Shown piece after piece: positions 32,656 through 45,160 of a DNA stretch of 64,000 bases; within the stretch, counting starts at the first letter, position 1; each line of letters opens with the position of its first letter. The notes below the pieces were generated by a model. It saw only the letters and a program-made list of their open reading frames with translations. It had not been told where the DNA came from and did not search any database. The position numbers and the translations under genes were made by a program. The stretch spans positions 108,595 through 172,594 of the forward strand of contig JAKSVS010000001.1 in assembly GCA_024407815.1 (NCBI GenBank), given 5' to 3'. This DNA comes from Mycoplasmoidaceae bacterium. Lineage in GTDB: Bacteria; Bacillota_I; Bacilli_A; Mycoplasmatales; Mycoplasmoidaceae.

Positions 32656-34179
32656 TTATCAAGCTTTAGCTTTAGGATTAGCTGGTAATCCTGGCATTCT
32701 AAATACTTTATCGCATAAAACAACAACTAGTTTGCTGCCTGTATTAAGTAAAATATCTTGTACAACCACAACTGGTTGTTTTTTATTAAAACCAGTTTCA
32801 ATGTTTCCAGGTTTTTTGCTCATACAAACATAGAAATTATTTTTTGAATATTGTTTAATTAATTTCTTTGCTTTGTCAGAATATAAAACTGTTTTTATTC
32901 CGTAACAATTGTGAACAATTGTTTCTATTTTAGTTTTTAAGTCTTGAGTTGGTTTATAAATAAATTTTGGTATTTTATTTTGCTTAGCAACTTTGATAAC
33001 TTGTTTAGCTAGAGCAATTCCACCTTTGCCACCATCAACAAAGCCTGTATCAAATGCATATGCTATTCCAAGTTTGTCTAAATGCTTGGCTAGCTTATTC
33101 GTGTTGGTTTTGCTATCGTTCGCAAACTTGTTAATAGCAACAATTAAAGGGATGTTGTAACGAAGTAGGTGATTTATATGAGTATCAAGGTTTGCTAAAC
33201 CTTTTTCAAACTTACCATTACCTTTTTCGATTATTGATTTAATAGTTGAAACAAGAACAATACATGAAACACCAAGTTTGTTTATTTGACATACAGTGTT
33301 AATAAATTTTTCTGCACCTAAGTCAGCACCAAATCCAGCTTCGGTTATTGTATAGTCAGCAAGCTTTAATCCTGTTTGCGTAGCAATTGATGTTGAAACG
33401 CCGATTGAAATGTTGGCGAATGGACCGCCATTAACAAAGGCTAAATTTCCTTCAAGTGTTTGAACGATATTAGGTTTGAAACAATTTTCTACAATTGCCA
33501 TCAAAGCCTTTGTTATTTTTAAATCCTTAACAAATATTGGTTTGTTCTTTTTAGAGTGAGCAACCAAGATGTTGTTTAATCTAGCTTCAAAATCTTTTTT
33601 ATCCTTTGCAAGACAAAAGATTGTCATTAGTTCACAAGCGGCAGTAATATCAAATCTTGTTGTATATGATGTGTTTTTATTTATTTTCACAGTAATAGAT
33701 CTTAATGATCTATCATTCATATCCATTACTCTTGTGTGAACAATCTTATTTGGATCGATGTTTAATTTGCTGCCTTGGTAAACTTCGTTATCAATTACAG
33801 CTGATATTAGATTGTTCGCACAAGTTATTGCGTGAATATCTCCAGTAAAATGTAAATTAATTTCATTTTCAGGAACTATGCTAGCTTTACCCGCTCCTGT
33901 TGCTCCGCCTTTGACGCCAAAAACTGGACCGATAGATGGCTTACGTAAAGCAACAACAGCTTTCTTACCAAGCTTGTTAAGAGCATCAGTTAGATTAATA
34001 CTGATTGTTGTTTTACCTTCGCCACTAGAGGTTGGACTTGTTGCTGTAACTAAAATTAGTTTTCCTTTATTTGTTTTAGGTAAACCAGAAAGATTTAGTT
34101 TTGCTATATGGTTCCCATATAGAATAAGATCTTTCTCTTTGATATTATATTTTTTAGCTATTGTAGAGATTGGTTTCAT
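32656..34179 (-). CDS. fhs: Formate--tetrahydrofolate ligase
   Basis: Read through a TGA at 32659-32661, 507 residues, somewhat shorter than the usual ~555. Makes 10-formyl-THF from formate, THF and ATP. The P-loop-like TSPTSSGEGKTTISI is near 44-58; FGVKGGATGAGKASIVP, HFTGDIHAIT, RVMDMNDRSLR, TEAGFGADLGAEKF and the C-terminal MPGLPANPKA are family blocks. ATG 34179 is preferred to GTG 34188 because AGAGGTG is then properly spaced. Ends exactly against ftsH. Confidence 0.95.
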
Positions 34180-34285
34180 AACAGTCACCTCTTATGTATT
34201 GAGCTTTTGATATTCAAATTATAGGTTATTTACTAGGTTTATATAGTTTTAATCATAATAATGGTTGCTTTATCAAACCAAAAAC

Positions 34286-34306
34286 ATAGCCATAAATGGC
34301 TATAAT
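34286..34306 (+). promoter_or_regulatory. Operator-like palindrome over the -10 of the nitroreductase gene
   Basis: ATAGCCAT-AA-ATGGCTAT (34286-34303) is a perfect 8+2+8 palindrome; its last three bases are the first three of TATAAT (34301-34306). AGGAG follows at 34315-34319. A repressor bound here would block RNA polymerase. Confidence 0.6.
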
Positions 34307-34326
34307 TGCTTTATAGGAGTCAGATT

Positions 34327-35001
34327 ATGATGAATCTAATACAAGCAAGTGAAGCAAGACACACAGTAAGACATTACGATGGTAAACCGCTTACTGCTGA
34401 TGACAAGAACACTTTGCTAGCATTTATCAAAGAATTGAATGCTAAATCTGGTCTTAACATGCAATTAATTGTTAACGAACCAAAAGCTTTTGGCGGCCCA
34501 AGAGCCGCAATCTCAAACTTTACTGGTTGCGTTAACTATATTGCTGTTATTGGTGATAAAACACCAAAATTTCCTGAAATAGCAGGATATTATGGTGAGC
34601 AAGTAGTGTTAAAAGCTCAACAAATGGGTCTTAATACTTGCTGAGCTGTAACCACATATGATAGCGTTCCAGAAGATAAGTACATAGTAGGTGCTAAGCA
34701 AGCATTACTTTGCTTAATAGCTATTGGATATGGAACAACTCAAGGAAAACCACATCCTTGCAAGAGTTTTGATGATGTTGTAGTAAGTAAAGGAACACTT
34801 CCTGAATGATTTATTCAAGGTGTGAAGATAGCACTAAATGCTCCGACAGGTAAGAATGTTCAAGGATTCAAATTCGAATTATTAGAAAATAATGTTGTTA
34901 GATTAATCAATAATTCCTACTCACAAGATATTGATGTTGGAATATTAAAATACCACTTTGAATTAGGTGCAGGTCATTCAAACTGGCGTTGAGAGAAGTA
35001 A
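34327..35001 (+). CDS. Nitroreductase-family flavoprotein
   Basis: Read through TGA codons, 224 residues (223 if ATG 34330 is the start). The N-terminal EARHTVRHYDGKPLTADD is the FMN-binding RxSxRxY-type block of the family; a central GEQVVLKAQQMGLNTCW and the later LLCLIAIGYG are also typical. Members reduce nitro compounds, quinones or flavins with NAD(P)H. AGGAG lies 7-10 bases before the start. The gene stands alone under the palindromic operator. Confidence 0.82.
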
Positions 35002-35013
35002 TTTTCCAAAAAT

Positions 35014-35070
35014 AAATTTGTCGTAAGCCCGCATAAAATGAGGCCGGACGACAAATTTTTAATTTTTTTT
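35014..35070 (+). terminator. Terminator after the nitroreductase gene
   Basis: An 11-bp perfect stem AAATTTGTCGT (35014-35024) / ACGACAAATTT (35048-35058) encloses a GC-rich 23-base loop and is followed by a long T run. Confidence 0.8.
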
Positions 35071-35109
35071 CGGAAATTTTTTGGTTTTTTGCAAAAGTAT
35101 ATATGGAGG

Positions 35110-35125
35110 ATGCTCTATAGAGCAT
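35110..35125 (+). promoter_or_regulatory. 16-bp perfect palindrome upstream of the 86-aa gene
   Basis: ATGCTCTATAGAGCAT is fully self-complementary and lies 7 bases before the ATG at 35133, just downstream of an AT-rich -10-like TATATAT. Likely an operator or the start of a leader hairpin. Confidence 0.5.
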
Positions 35126-35132
35126 AAAATTT

Positions 35133-35393
35133 ATGGAAAACAAATATATAAAAGCAAACTATAATTTTGTCAAGATGTTGACAGCTGCAGAGCTAGTCAA
35201 ACTATCTAAAACATATAAAGATAATCTTGAAGAAATTGTAGTTCTTATGGAAAGAAAGAAAAAGACCCCACAACAACCGCCACAATGATGTGTTCAATGG
35301 AACAAGGATGTTTTCCAGCAGGTTATTGATAATCAAGAAAAAGACCACAAACTATTGCTTCGGGTTATCAAACTTAATAACTTAAAGCGCTAA
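35133..35393 (+). CDS. Hypothetical protein (86 aa)
   Basis: Read through TGA codons: begins MENKYIKANYNFVKMLTAAE, has a charged middle with KKKTPQQPPQWCVQW and ends in KLNNLKR. No signal peptide or membrane segment. I do not recognise a family; mostly helical and soluble. It has its own palindrome upstream and shares a bidirectional terminator with dnaK downstream, which supports a real gene. Confidence 0.55.
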
Positions 35394-35395
35394 AA

Positions 35396-35413
35396 AAAAT
35401 AGAGGATTAACCT

Positions 35414-35422
<9 letters not shown>
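35396..35422. terminator. Bidirectional terminator between the 86-aa gene and dnaK
   Basis: AAAATAGAGG (35396-35405) pairs with CCTCTATTTT (35411-35420); A's precede and T's follow, so it works on both strands. It includes the dnaK stop (35414-35416). Confidence 0.85.
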
Positions 35423-37234
<1,812 letters not shown>

Positions 37235-37240
37235 CTAAAA

Positions 37241-37267
37241 TTAGCACTCTAACCAAAAAAGTGCTAA
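37241..37267. promoter_or_regulatory. CIRCE operator (HrcA site) upstream of dnaK
   Basis: TTAGCACTC (37241-37249), 9-base spacer, AAGTGCTAA (37259-37267): the standard CIRCE inverted repeat except for one A in place of G in the second arm. Lies upstream of dnaK and also about 55 bp from the divergent flavin reductase gene's TATAAT. Confidence 0.92.
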
Positions 37268-37322
37268 TTGCTAGATATTTTACCTATTAAAAATTTAAAA
37301 ATAAATTTTTAAAATGTGTGTT

Positions 37323-37328
37323 TATAAT
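37323..37328 (+). promoter_or_regulatory. -10 box of the flavin-reductase gene
   Basis: TATAAT ends only 6 bases before the ATG at 37335, so transcription must begin at or within the start codon: a leaderless gene. Confidence 0.55.
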
Positions 37329-37334
37329 ACGAAT

Positions 37335-37883
37335 ATGAGAACAAATTTTGATAAAAATTGAGCGTTTTTGCCTCTTCCAGTGGCAGTTATTGGCTCATAC
37401 GACAAAACTGGTAAACCTAATGCGATGGCTGCTGCCTGAGCAACAGTTTATGATTTTGGTCAAGTGTTTGTTTCACTTGCTCAACACAAAACAACAGATA
37501 ATATAAAAGCTAATAAAGCTTTTACTATTGCTTTTGCAACAAAAGAAACAGTTGAGTTAGCAGATTATTTTGGTATCGTTTCTGGAAACGATGAAGATAA
37601 ATTTGCTAAAGCAAAAGTTGAATTTGAAAAAGGCAAAGTAGTTAACGCACCAATAATAAAACAATTTCCTGTTGTTTTGGAATGTGAACTTGTTTCTTTA
37701 GATGATGGTAATCTTGTTGGTAAGATTGTTAACACATCTGTTGATCCAAGATATGTTGTTGATAACAAAGTTGATACAAGTAGGATTGATTTTGTTATAT
37801 ATGATATGACTTCCCATTCCTATCGTGTAGTTGGTAAAAAAGTTGCTACAGCTTTTAGCTGCGGAAGAAAATTTGGCAAGTAA
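37335..37883 (+). CDS. Flavin reductase-like domain protein
   Basis: Read through TGA codons, 182 residues. The pattern PVAVIGSYDKTGKPNAMAAA near the start, FVSLAQHKTTDNIKANKAFT and the late FVIYDMTSHSYRVVGKKV match the FMN-binding split-barrel (flavin reductase-like) family, whose members bind FMN and often reduce it with NAD(P)H. Position across the CIRCE site from dnaK raises possible stress control. Followed by a strong terminator and then the convergent redox operon. Confidence 0.8.
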
Positions 37884-37891
37884 CATAATAT

Positions 37892-37942
37892 AAAAAATTC
37901 ATTTCCTAAACCAGAGTGTGGTGAAAGAAATGAATTTTTTTA
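37892..37942. terminator. Terminator between convergent redox genes
   Basis: A 14-bp perfect stem AAAAAATTCATTTC (37892-37905) / GAAATGAATTTTTT (37927-37940) with a 21-base loop; A and T runs let it act on both strands. Confidence 0.85.
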
Positions 37943-37956
37943 TCTTAATCTCTTAA

Positions 37957-39147
37957 TTATTTATTGTAAGGAACAACTAAGACAATATCACTTAATGGAT
38001 AAGATGCACATGGGTGGATTCAGTTGAATGTGTGATCGGCAAGTCTTCTTCCATCAATTACTTTTGGAGTATAGATTGATCCAGATACTAGCAATGAGTG
38101 GCACCAACCACATTCACCAGATCGACAACGGCTTGGTGCATGAACACCACCTTTTTCCATTGCGTTAAGCAATGTTTCGTTGCTACGGCAACGAAGGTTA
38201 TATTCTTTGTTACGGATTTTAACTGTAAGCTTAAATTCCTTATTAGCTAATTGCTTAGGGAACTCTTTGTCGTTTGTTGGGTCACCATATTCGCCAAATA
38301 CTTCCTTACGGAAACGACGTGGAGCTAATTTAAGGTCACTAGCAACTTTGTCCATTGCTTTGTATAGACCACGAGGTCCACAAACGAACAAAGAGAAATC
38401 ACCTTTAGCATTAGCTTTGATTATGTCAGTAGTGATAAAACCTTGTTTATCTTCTAGAACATAAACAACTTTTACTTTCTTACACTTTGCTGCAATTTCA
38501 TCTAATTCTTTTTTAAATAATAATGATTTTGCATTTCTTGCACCATAAACAATCGTTAGGTTGAAATCTTCTGTTCCATCAGCAATGGCTTCAGCCATTG
38601 ATACGAATGGAGTAATACCACTACCACCAGCAACACCAACTACGTGTTTTGCATCACGAAGCATTGTGTAATAGAATTCTCCTTGTGGTCCAGAGATTTT
38701 TACTTCTTGACCAACTTTTCAGTTTAAATTAACTTCTTTAGAAGAGAATCCATTTGGATTATTCTTAATGGTAATCATATATTGTGATTTACCACCTAAA
38801 GCTTTTTTGGGTGAAGAAGAGATTGAGAATGGTCTTGAAACAATTATGTTACCAACTTTTATATCAAGGACAACATATTGTCCTGCTCTAAAGAAAGCTA
38901 ATGGTTTGTTGTCTGTTGGTTCTAAAACAAAACTCTTAGCATCTTCTCTTTCAATTATTTTTACAACCTTAGTGTTTTGAGAAACAGGGTGTAATGATTC
39001 AGCTAAGAAGTTAGCTTGATATTTGAAAGGCTTTAGTTCTGTGCTTCCTTTCTCAATTTGTTTATTTCTTTCTTTTACTAGTTTAAGGAAAGGAGAAACG
39101 CTTAATCCTTTAAGATATTTTTTATCGTATTTATATTTTTTAGCCAT
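37957..39147 (-). CDS. NAD(P)H:ferredoxin-type flavoreductase with C-terminal [2Fe-2S] domain
   Basis: Read through TGA codons, 396 residues. Order: short basic N-terminus, FAD-binding domain (RPFSISSSPK near 103), NAD-binding domain (GVAGGSGITPFVSMAEA near 168, FVCGPRGLYKAMD), then a plant-type ferredoxin domain with CRSGECGWC (C-x4-C-x2-C) near 335 and the fourth cysteine in HPCASY near 380. The architecture resembles NqrF and oxygenase reductases, which pass electrons from NAD(P)H through FAD to an iron-sulfur centre. It starts 3 bases after the CrtI-like gene, whose end supplies AAAGGAG. Iron-sulfur proteins are few in mycoplasmas. Confidence 0.85.
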
Positions 39148-39150
39148 AAA

Positions 39151-40704
39151 TTATTCTCCTTTCTCCATGTCAAGAAGAGCATAGCGTGCTTGCTCTCTAC
39201 CACTTAGGTAGGATTGTGAATATCCATCCATTTGTGTTCCGTGTCCGCCACAGAATCTTAAACGCTTAATAGTGTGGTCGATTTTGTGACCCGATTGAAC
39301 ACGAGCAAACATACCATCTCAAGTTTGTGGTACATAACCATATGTTCCACCGAATGGTGAGCCAATATATCTTGCTCAAGTTGCTGGCGTAGCAACTACC
39401 ACTTCTTCAATGTGGTCACGGATATTTACTCCGTAATCTTTCTCAAATAGCTTAATTGCTTCCAAAGTAATTTTGTCTTTAACTTTGAAGTAATCTTCAA
39501 TCTTAACGTCTTTCATTACATCAACGTTACCCTTGTAGAACTTAGTAAATTGCATTAAGCATGTTCCTTTAGGAGAACAATCTGGAATAACCTCGTTAAG
39601 AATAGTAATACAATTTTCTTCTGATTCCAATTTGGCAATGTTTTCATATTGAATACGGTTATTACCAGTTGTTCTTACGAATGTATCATAACCACTTAAT
39701 CCAAGTTCTTTAGCGCTTTTATCTAGCGCAAAGAATACTGATCAACAAGCTTGACCTAGTGTTCTAGTGTTCATCATCTTTCGATCACGAACAGGAACTT
39801 CTTTAGGATCAATGAATCTTCTAAATGCTGTATCAGGGTGAATATTAGCAATTACATAGTCGGCGCTAATGTATGTACCATCATCTAATGTAACACCATG
39901 ACATACATTATCACGAACATCAAATGATTTAACTGGTGAACAATATCAAATATCACCACCATTTTCTCTAATCATTGTATCGAAAGCTAATGATATTTCA
40001 TGACTTCTGTCATGACAAATATAAGGCTTACGAATTACATAGCTAGTTGTCATGAAACAGTATACTGCGAAGCTCATTGCATCACTTGGTGTAGCAATGT
40101 AATCTCAATATGATTCGATGATTTCTCTTGCTTTATCAGGCATACCGATTTTTTTAAGCATTGTATCAGTATCAACTGGAACAAGCTTCATCAAATCTTT
40201 TCATTTGAATAGCATTTTAATTTTTGCTAATCCACCTGGTTCGTTGTTGTATGACGCAAGTCAATCAACACCATCAATTATCATCTTACCCATTTCAAAG
40301 AATGTTTCAACTGATTGTCTAGATCCTGGAACTATTCTTTCCATTTCATCAGTAAATTCTTTAATGCCCGTAGGCATTACAACATTGAAAGCTTTTCCTG
40401 GTTCTTTAGAGATTGAACAGAAAGCTTCGTTGAAACCTACTCATTTTACTTTTAGACCATAATAGTCATCAAGTAGTTTACGAACAGCACCTTTAGTTTC
40501 ACCTTCACCAACCTGGCACATTTCGTGTAGTGTTGATTCAAACTCAAATCTACCACGACGGAAGCTAGTTGCACATCCACCTGGTAAATTGTGCTTTTCA
40601 AGCACCAATACTTTCTTGTTATGTTTTGCTAAATAAGCAGCAGCAGATAGGCCACCGTTACCACCTCCAACAACCACAACGTCATAATGTAATTTATCTT
40701 TCAT
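39151..40704 (-). CDS. FAD-dependent oxidoreductase, phytoene-desaturase (CrtI)-like
   Basis: Read through many TGA codons, 517 residues. The N-terminal dinucleotide fold [19 protein letters not shown] is followed by [18 protein letters not shown], typical of the CrtI/retinol-saturase class, and the C-terminus has a flavin-binding [20 protein letters not shown]. Carotenoid synthesis is not implied; the substrate is unknown. A strong AGGAGG precedes ATG 40704 and the neighbouring flavoreductase is a plausible electron partner. A 27-bp palindrome lies 43 bp upstream. Confidence 0.8.
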
Positions 40705-40746
40705 TCATTGCCTCCTTACATTTTTGACTTATTATTTATAAATCAT

Positions 40747-40773
40747 GAGTTCGTCTAATTATTAGACTAACTC
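40747..40773. promoter_or_regulatory. 27-bp operator-like palindrome upstream of the redox operon
   Basis: GAGTTCGTCTAAT-T-ATTAGACTAACTC: two 13-base arms around one base with a single mismatched pair. It lies between the leftward gene ending at 40816 and the redox operon starting at 40704. It has no T run and is next to an AT-rich -10-like stretch, so an operator is more likely than a terminator. Confidence 0.6.
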
Positions 40774-40815
40774 TTGCTAAAATTATATATTTTGTTTAAC
40801 TAAAAAGATAAATTA

Positions 40816-41706
40816 CTATTTCTTGTTTACTAAAGCCATAAATGTTTTATTAGGCTTTACTTCAAAGGTCATTTCTTTTTCAGTAATTGGGTGAATGAAA
40901 TAAATCTTTGCTGCATGAAGATATTGAACATATTCTGGTTTAGATTCAATTTGACCATAAAGGTCATCATTGTAGATTGGATGATTGATATATTTTAAAT
41001 GCACACGAATTTGGTGTGTTCGTCCTGTTTCTAGAATACATTCAACATAAGCTAAATCATTTTTTAAGTTTTTAATCAAATTAATTTTGGTAATTGCTGG
41101 TTTAGCTTTGTAACTATCTGAAACCATCATTTTAGTTGTTCCATCTTTTGATCGCATTATTGGTGCCTTTACAATAATATGATTATTGTTAAAATGATGG
41201 TGACAGATTGCCACGTAGCTTCTAAATAACGTTTTGTCTACAAGTTGGGATTGTAGTGCATTTAACACAGTTAGGTTTTTTGCAACAACTAACAAACCAG
41301 ACGTGTTTTTATCTAAGCGATGAACGATTCCTGGTCTAATTTTGTCTTGAGAAAATTTACCAAGATAAGCAATTAAACGATTAGCTACGGTATCTTGTTC
41401 ATTGTAGCTAGTTGGATGAACTAACAAACCAGATGGTTTGTTTATTACCATTAAATATTTGTCTTCAAAAACAATATCAAGCGGTTTCTTGCTTGGTTTT
41501 AGATCAACATTTATTAGTTGGGTTTGCTTTTTGTCAGCTTTTTTAACTGTTACTTTATCGCCTTGTTTAATAATCAAACCTTGTTTGTCTGCAACAGTTT
41601 TGTTAACAAGAACCAAACCTTTTTTAATTAATTCAATTGCTTTCGTTCTGGAGCAATTCAATTTATCAACTAAATATTTGTCTAGTCTAATATTTTGTTT
41701 TTCCAT
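40816..41706 (-). CDS. RluA-family pseudouridine synthase (RluD-like)
   Basis: 296 residues. An N-terminal S4 RNA-binding domain (RLDKYLVDKLNCSRTKAIE) precedes the catalytic domain with GIVHRLDKNTSGLLVVAK (catalytic aspartate) and the later ETGRTHQIRVHL. Converts uridines in rRNA to pseudouridine; whether it is RluD, RluB-type or another RluA member cannot be told. No TGA codon is used. It lies downstream of lspA, the usual partner in firmicutes, although a terminator separates them. Confidence 0.92.
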   Translation of the reverse strand: MEKQNIRLDKYLVDKLNCSRTKAIELIKKGLVLVNKTVADKQGLIIKQGDKVTVKKADKKQTQLINVDLKPSKKPLDIVFEDKYLMVINKPSGLLVHPTSYNEQDTVANRLIAYLGKFSQDKIRPGIVHRLDKNTSGLLVVAKNLTVLNALQSQLVDKTLFRSYVAICHHHFNNNHIIVKAPIMRSKDGTTKMMVSDSYKAKPAITKINLIKNLKNDLAYVECILETGRTHQIRVHLKYINHPIYNDDLYGQIESKPEYVQYLHAAKIYFIHPITEKEMTFEVKPNKTFMALVNKK

Positions 41707-41730
41707 ATTCTCATTATATTTATATTGAAC

Positions 41731-41755
41731 AAAAAAAGAGGTTTAACCCTCTTGT
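41731..41755 (-). terminator. Terminator overlapping the lspA stop
   Basis: On the minus strand AAGAGG pairs with CCTCTT around a six-base loop, followed by seven T's. The stem contains the lspA stop codon. Confidence 0.7.
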
Positions 41756-42297
41756 TTTTGCTCTTTAACTGGTTTTTCCTTTCGGTTAATAATTAATTGA
41801 ACAATGTAAGAGATTACAAACCCAAAGATTCCAATTACAACCCCCATATCTGGTCAATTGAATGTTGCGAAGTTTTTTCAAAAACCAAATTGAAAGTAGT
41901 CTAAAACCATGTCTGTACCGCTTGCAGCTCTTTGGATTAGATTAAATAATCCACCAAACATTGCTAAAGTAATAAAACTTGCTGAGATATTGTCGTGAGT
42001 TACGAGCAAGAAAACAGCAAGCAAAATAATAAACATTATTGATTGAATAACATAAATTGCAGCCTTATTTCCACTTAATCCACCAAATGCTATACCTTCA
42101 TTTCAAACTATTTTTATATATCAAAAACCATTAGTTCCAAATGGTGTTCCACTTTTATCTTTTAATCAAAAATAAAATGGTAATGAAAGTATCAAAATTA
42201 GTGCTAATGCACAAGCAGCTATAATCCCTTTTTTGATAAGTAATTTCTTATCAAAACAAGAGGTAAAATAATCTTTAACTGTTGTAGTTTCAGCCAT
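41743..42297 (-). CDS. lspA: Lipoprotein signal peptidase (SPase II)
   Basis: Read through TGA codons, 184 residues with four membrane segments. Cleaves prolipoproteins at the lipid-modified cysteine. The conserved N-x-G-(I/A)-AFG block reads NEGIAFG. The two catalytic aspartates are placed in MVLDYF and FNWPDMG. The usual NLIDR is NLIQR here; that aspartate is not one of the catalytic pair. The C-terminus is cytoplasmic and lysine-rich. Diverges from the membrane-protein gene at 42326. Confidence 0.85.
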
Positions 42298-42311
42298 AAT
42301 ATTTAATATTA

Positions 42312-42317
42312 TATAAT
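42312..42317 (+). promoter_or_regulatory. -10 box of the 42326 operon
   Basis: TATAAT ends 8 bases before the ATG at 42326 with no ribosome binding site between. Lies in the 28-bp divergent gap with lspA. Confidence 0.5.
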
Positions 42318-42325
42318 TTATAGAT

Positions 42326-43075
42326 ATGTCAACAAAATCTAAGTTGTTTGTTTCACAAACACACAAGACTAAAACATGGTGGATGTTTCTTTCTGTCTTA
42401 CTTTTTGTTTTTGTTCCATTGCTAATTGTTTGACTATTAGTAGGTGAATTCAATCTATTAGGTAATGATTGATTAATTGCTAAAAATGCTAGTGTTTGAC
42501 ATGGAGCAATAACAGAAGAAACAGACATCAATGCACTAGCTAGTGCATATGCTAAGTTTTGAGATCCAGCTAACCAACAAACATTAGCTGAAGCTTTAAC
42601 TGAAAAGATTGGCCATACTATTTCTATTGATTCATACAAAACATTTTTTAATCCAATTTTGTTAGCCCCATTACTTGGTTTATTGGTTTGGTCAATTATT
42701 TGACCAATAACTTTTAACGCCACTAAAATATCTGGTTTAGATGTTTTACCTTTTTCTTTTGCTGTTGCTTTATTGTTGGTGGGTATGATTGCTTCTGGTT
42801 TGATTCCGCAATGGGGTCAAAAAATGATGCCTGTTTATTGACTAACTAGATTGTTTGCTTGTGCAATTATTGGTGTCATTGCGTTCTTAATTGTTAATTA
42901 CTTCACTAATAAATATATGGCTTCAAAGCCATATGCTGTTGATGTTTTCTTTGGTTACAAGAAAATTGATAGCATTAATGCTCCAGCAAAACAACTACTT
43001 AAAGAAAATCTTGATACTTTCAATAAACAAAAAGAACAAGAGCAAGATTTTGTTGAAGTAGAGGAGGATAAGTAG
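42326..43075 (+). CDS. Polytopic membrane protein of unknown function
   Basis: Read through many TGA codons, 249 residues. Helices are visible near 19-39 (WWMFLSVLLFVFVPLLIVWL), near 112-128, 140-160 and 172-195, with an acidic C-terminal tail (EQDFVEVEEDK). I recognise no family. Its end carries the GAGGAGG ribosome binding site of obgE, so the two are translationally coupled. Confidence 0.7.
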
Positions 43076-43076
43076 T

Positions 43077-44366
43077 ATGCAATTCTCTGATACTTGTAGT
43101 TTATTAATTAAAGCTGGTAATGGTGGTAATGGTGTTGTAGCTTGAAGAAGAGAGGCACATTATCCTGGAGGTGGACCCTATGGTGGTGATGGAGGTAAGG
43201 GTGGTGATGTTATCATCCTTGGCGATGAAGACATCAACTCTTTATTCCATCTACGTTACCAAAAGAAAATTGTTGCTGCTAATGGTGAAAATGGTCAGAA
43301 CAAACAAATGTTTGGTCGTAATGGAAAAGACACCATTATTAAAGTTCCTGTTGGTACACAAATTTTCAATAAAGCAAATGGCAAATTAGTTGTTGACATC
43401 CTAAAGGATGGACAAGAATTTGTTATCTGTCATGGTGGAATTGGTGGCCACGGTAACACTTTCTTTAAATCATCATTTAACAAAGCTCCAACCCTTTATG
43501 AAAATGGTGATAAAGGTGAATCAATGGATGTTGAAATGAAATTAAAATTCATTGCTGATATTGGTTTAGTTGGTTTACCAAATGCTGGTAAATCAAGTTT
43601 AATTTCTTGTCTATCTAATGCTAGACCAAAGATTGCTAATTATCAATTTACAACCCTAACACCAGTGTTAGGAACAATGGCAATTGGCAAAAACAAATCA
43701 TTAGCTATTGCTGATATTCCTGGACTAATTGAGGGAGCGAGCAAAGGTGTTGGTTTAGGATTTGATTTCTTAAAACACATCGAAAGATGTCATATCTTAA
43801 TCCACGTTATTTCTCTTGATGAATTTGATCATGAAGACATTGTTCAAGCTTATGAAACAATTAATTCTGAGCTTGATAAATACAACAAACAATTACTTAA
43901 GAAACAACTTTTAGTTGTTGCTAATAAATCTGATGTTGGTTCAAGTGAAGCGCAATTAAAAAAACTTAAAGCAGTATTTAAGAAACGGGGAGCATTAGTT
44001 GTTGTTTCCGCTAAAGATAAGCTTAACATTGATGAACTAAAAGAAAAACTAATCAAGTTAAATGATAAATATCTTGAAGAAGCTAAAACTTTAGCAAAAC
44101 AAGAAGAAGTTAAAGTTGTTGAAGTTAGACAAAGACAATTTATGCCTAAAACTTTTGATTTCTATAAAGATTCAGCTGGTCGATGAATAATAAAATCTCA
44201 ATATTTAAGTTATTGATTGTATAAGATTCCTCAAACAACTAAAGATAATATCTTTAGATTTAATCAAAAACTTAATAATTGTAACATTGATGAGATTTTG
44301 AAAAAACATGGTGCAAAACCAAAAGATACAATCATAATAGATAATGTAGAATTCCAATTAGATTAA
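43077..44366 (+). CDS. obgE: GTPase Obg
   Basis: Read through TGA codons, 429 residues. The glycine-rich Obg fold is at the start (IKAGNGGNGVVAWRREA, YGGDGGKGGDVI), the G domain has Walker A GLPNAGKSSL near 165-174, DIPGLIEGA and NKSD, and a C-terminal OCT-like domain follows the TGA at 44185-44187. Functions in ribosome assembly and stress signalling. nadE follows two bases after the stop. Confidence 0.96.
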
Positions 44367-44368
44367 TT

Positions 44369-45160
44369 ATGCAAAAAGCTAATACACTTAAGAAATGAAT
44401 TAATCGAGGAAAAAACAAACCTCAAAAACTAGATAAATATGCACAATATTTATCTAAGTTTGCTCATGATTGTTTATTAAAATCATCAGCACAAGGTTAT
44501 GTTTTAGGTTTATCTGGTGGTTTTGATTCTGCTTTTGCTTTAGCACTATTAACTGCTAATCCTAAACTTAAGGTTTTGGGTGTGTTTATTGATATTGAAT
44601 CACAACCAATGGATAAACAAGATGCTCAATCTTTAAAACAAGTGTACAATTTTGAATATAAAGAAATTGATCTAACTGCTGAATATAGAATGCTAGTTGA
44701 AAAGATGGGTATTGGCGATAATGAGCTAGCTAAAGTTAATCTAAAAGTTAGATTAAGAGCAGTTACTTTATATGCTTTAGCACAAAAATATAACTTACTA
44801 ACTTGTGGAACAACCAACGCTGATGAGAAATTAGTTGGTTATTACACTAAGTTTGGTGATAATGCTTGTGATATATCTTTATTGTGTTATTTGAATAAAG
44901 CACAAATAAGATATTTAGCTGGTCAATACAAAGTTCCTGCTGATATTATTGCTCGTAAACCATCAGCTGGTCTATATGAAGATCAAAGCGATGAAAAAGA
45001 ACTTGGTTTGACCTATGAAGAAATTGATCATTACCTATCTTTTGCCGTAATTGATCCAGCTAAAGATGCTTTAATTACAACAAAATATGTTGCTAACAAG
45101 CATAAATTGAATGCTCCAATCAAACCAAAGAAGTTTATGAAGCTAAGAAACGTAGATTAA
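44369..45160 (+). CDS. nadE: NH3-dependent NAD synthetase
   Basis: Read through TGA codons, 263 residues. Makes NAD from deamido-NAD, ATP and ammonia. The PP-loop ATP motif LSGGFDSAFALAL is near 47-59; LLTCGTTNADEKLVGYYTKFGD and KPSAGLYEDQSDEKELGLTYEEID are conserved family blocks. No glutaminase domain. Obg-NadE proximity is also seen in other bacteria. The stop lies inside a terminator stem. Confidence 0.96.
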
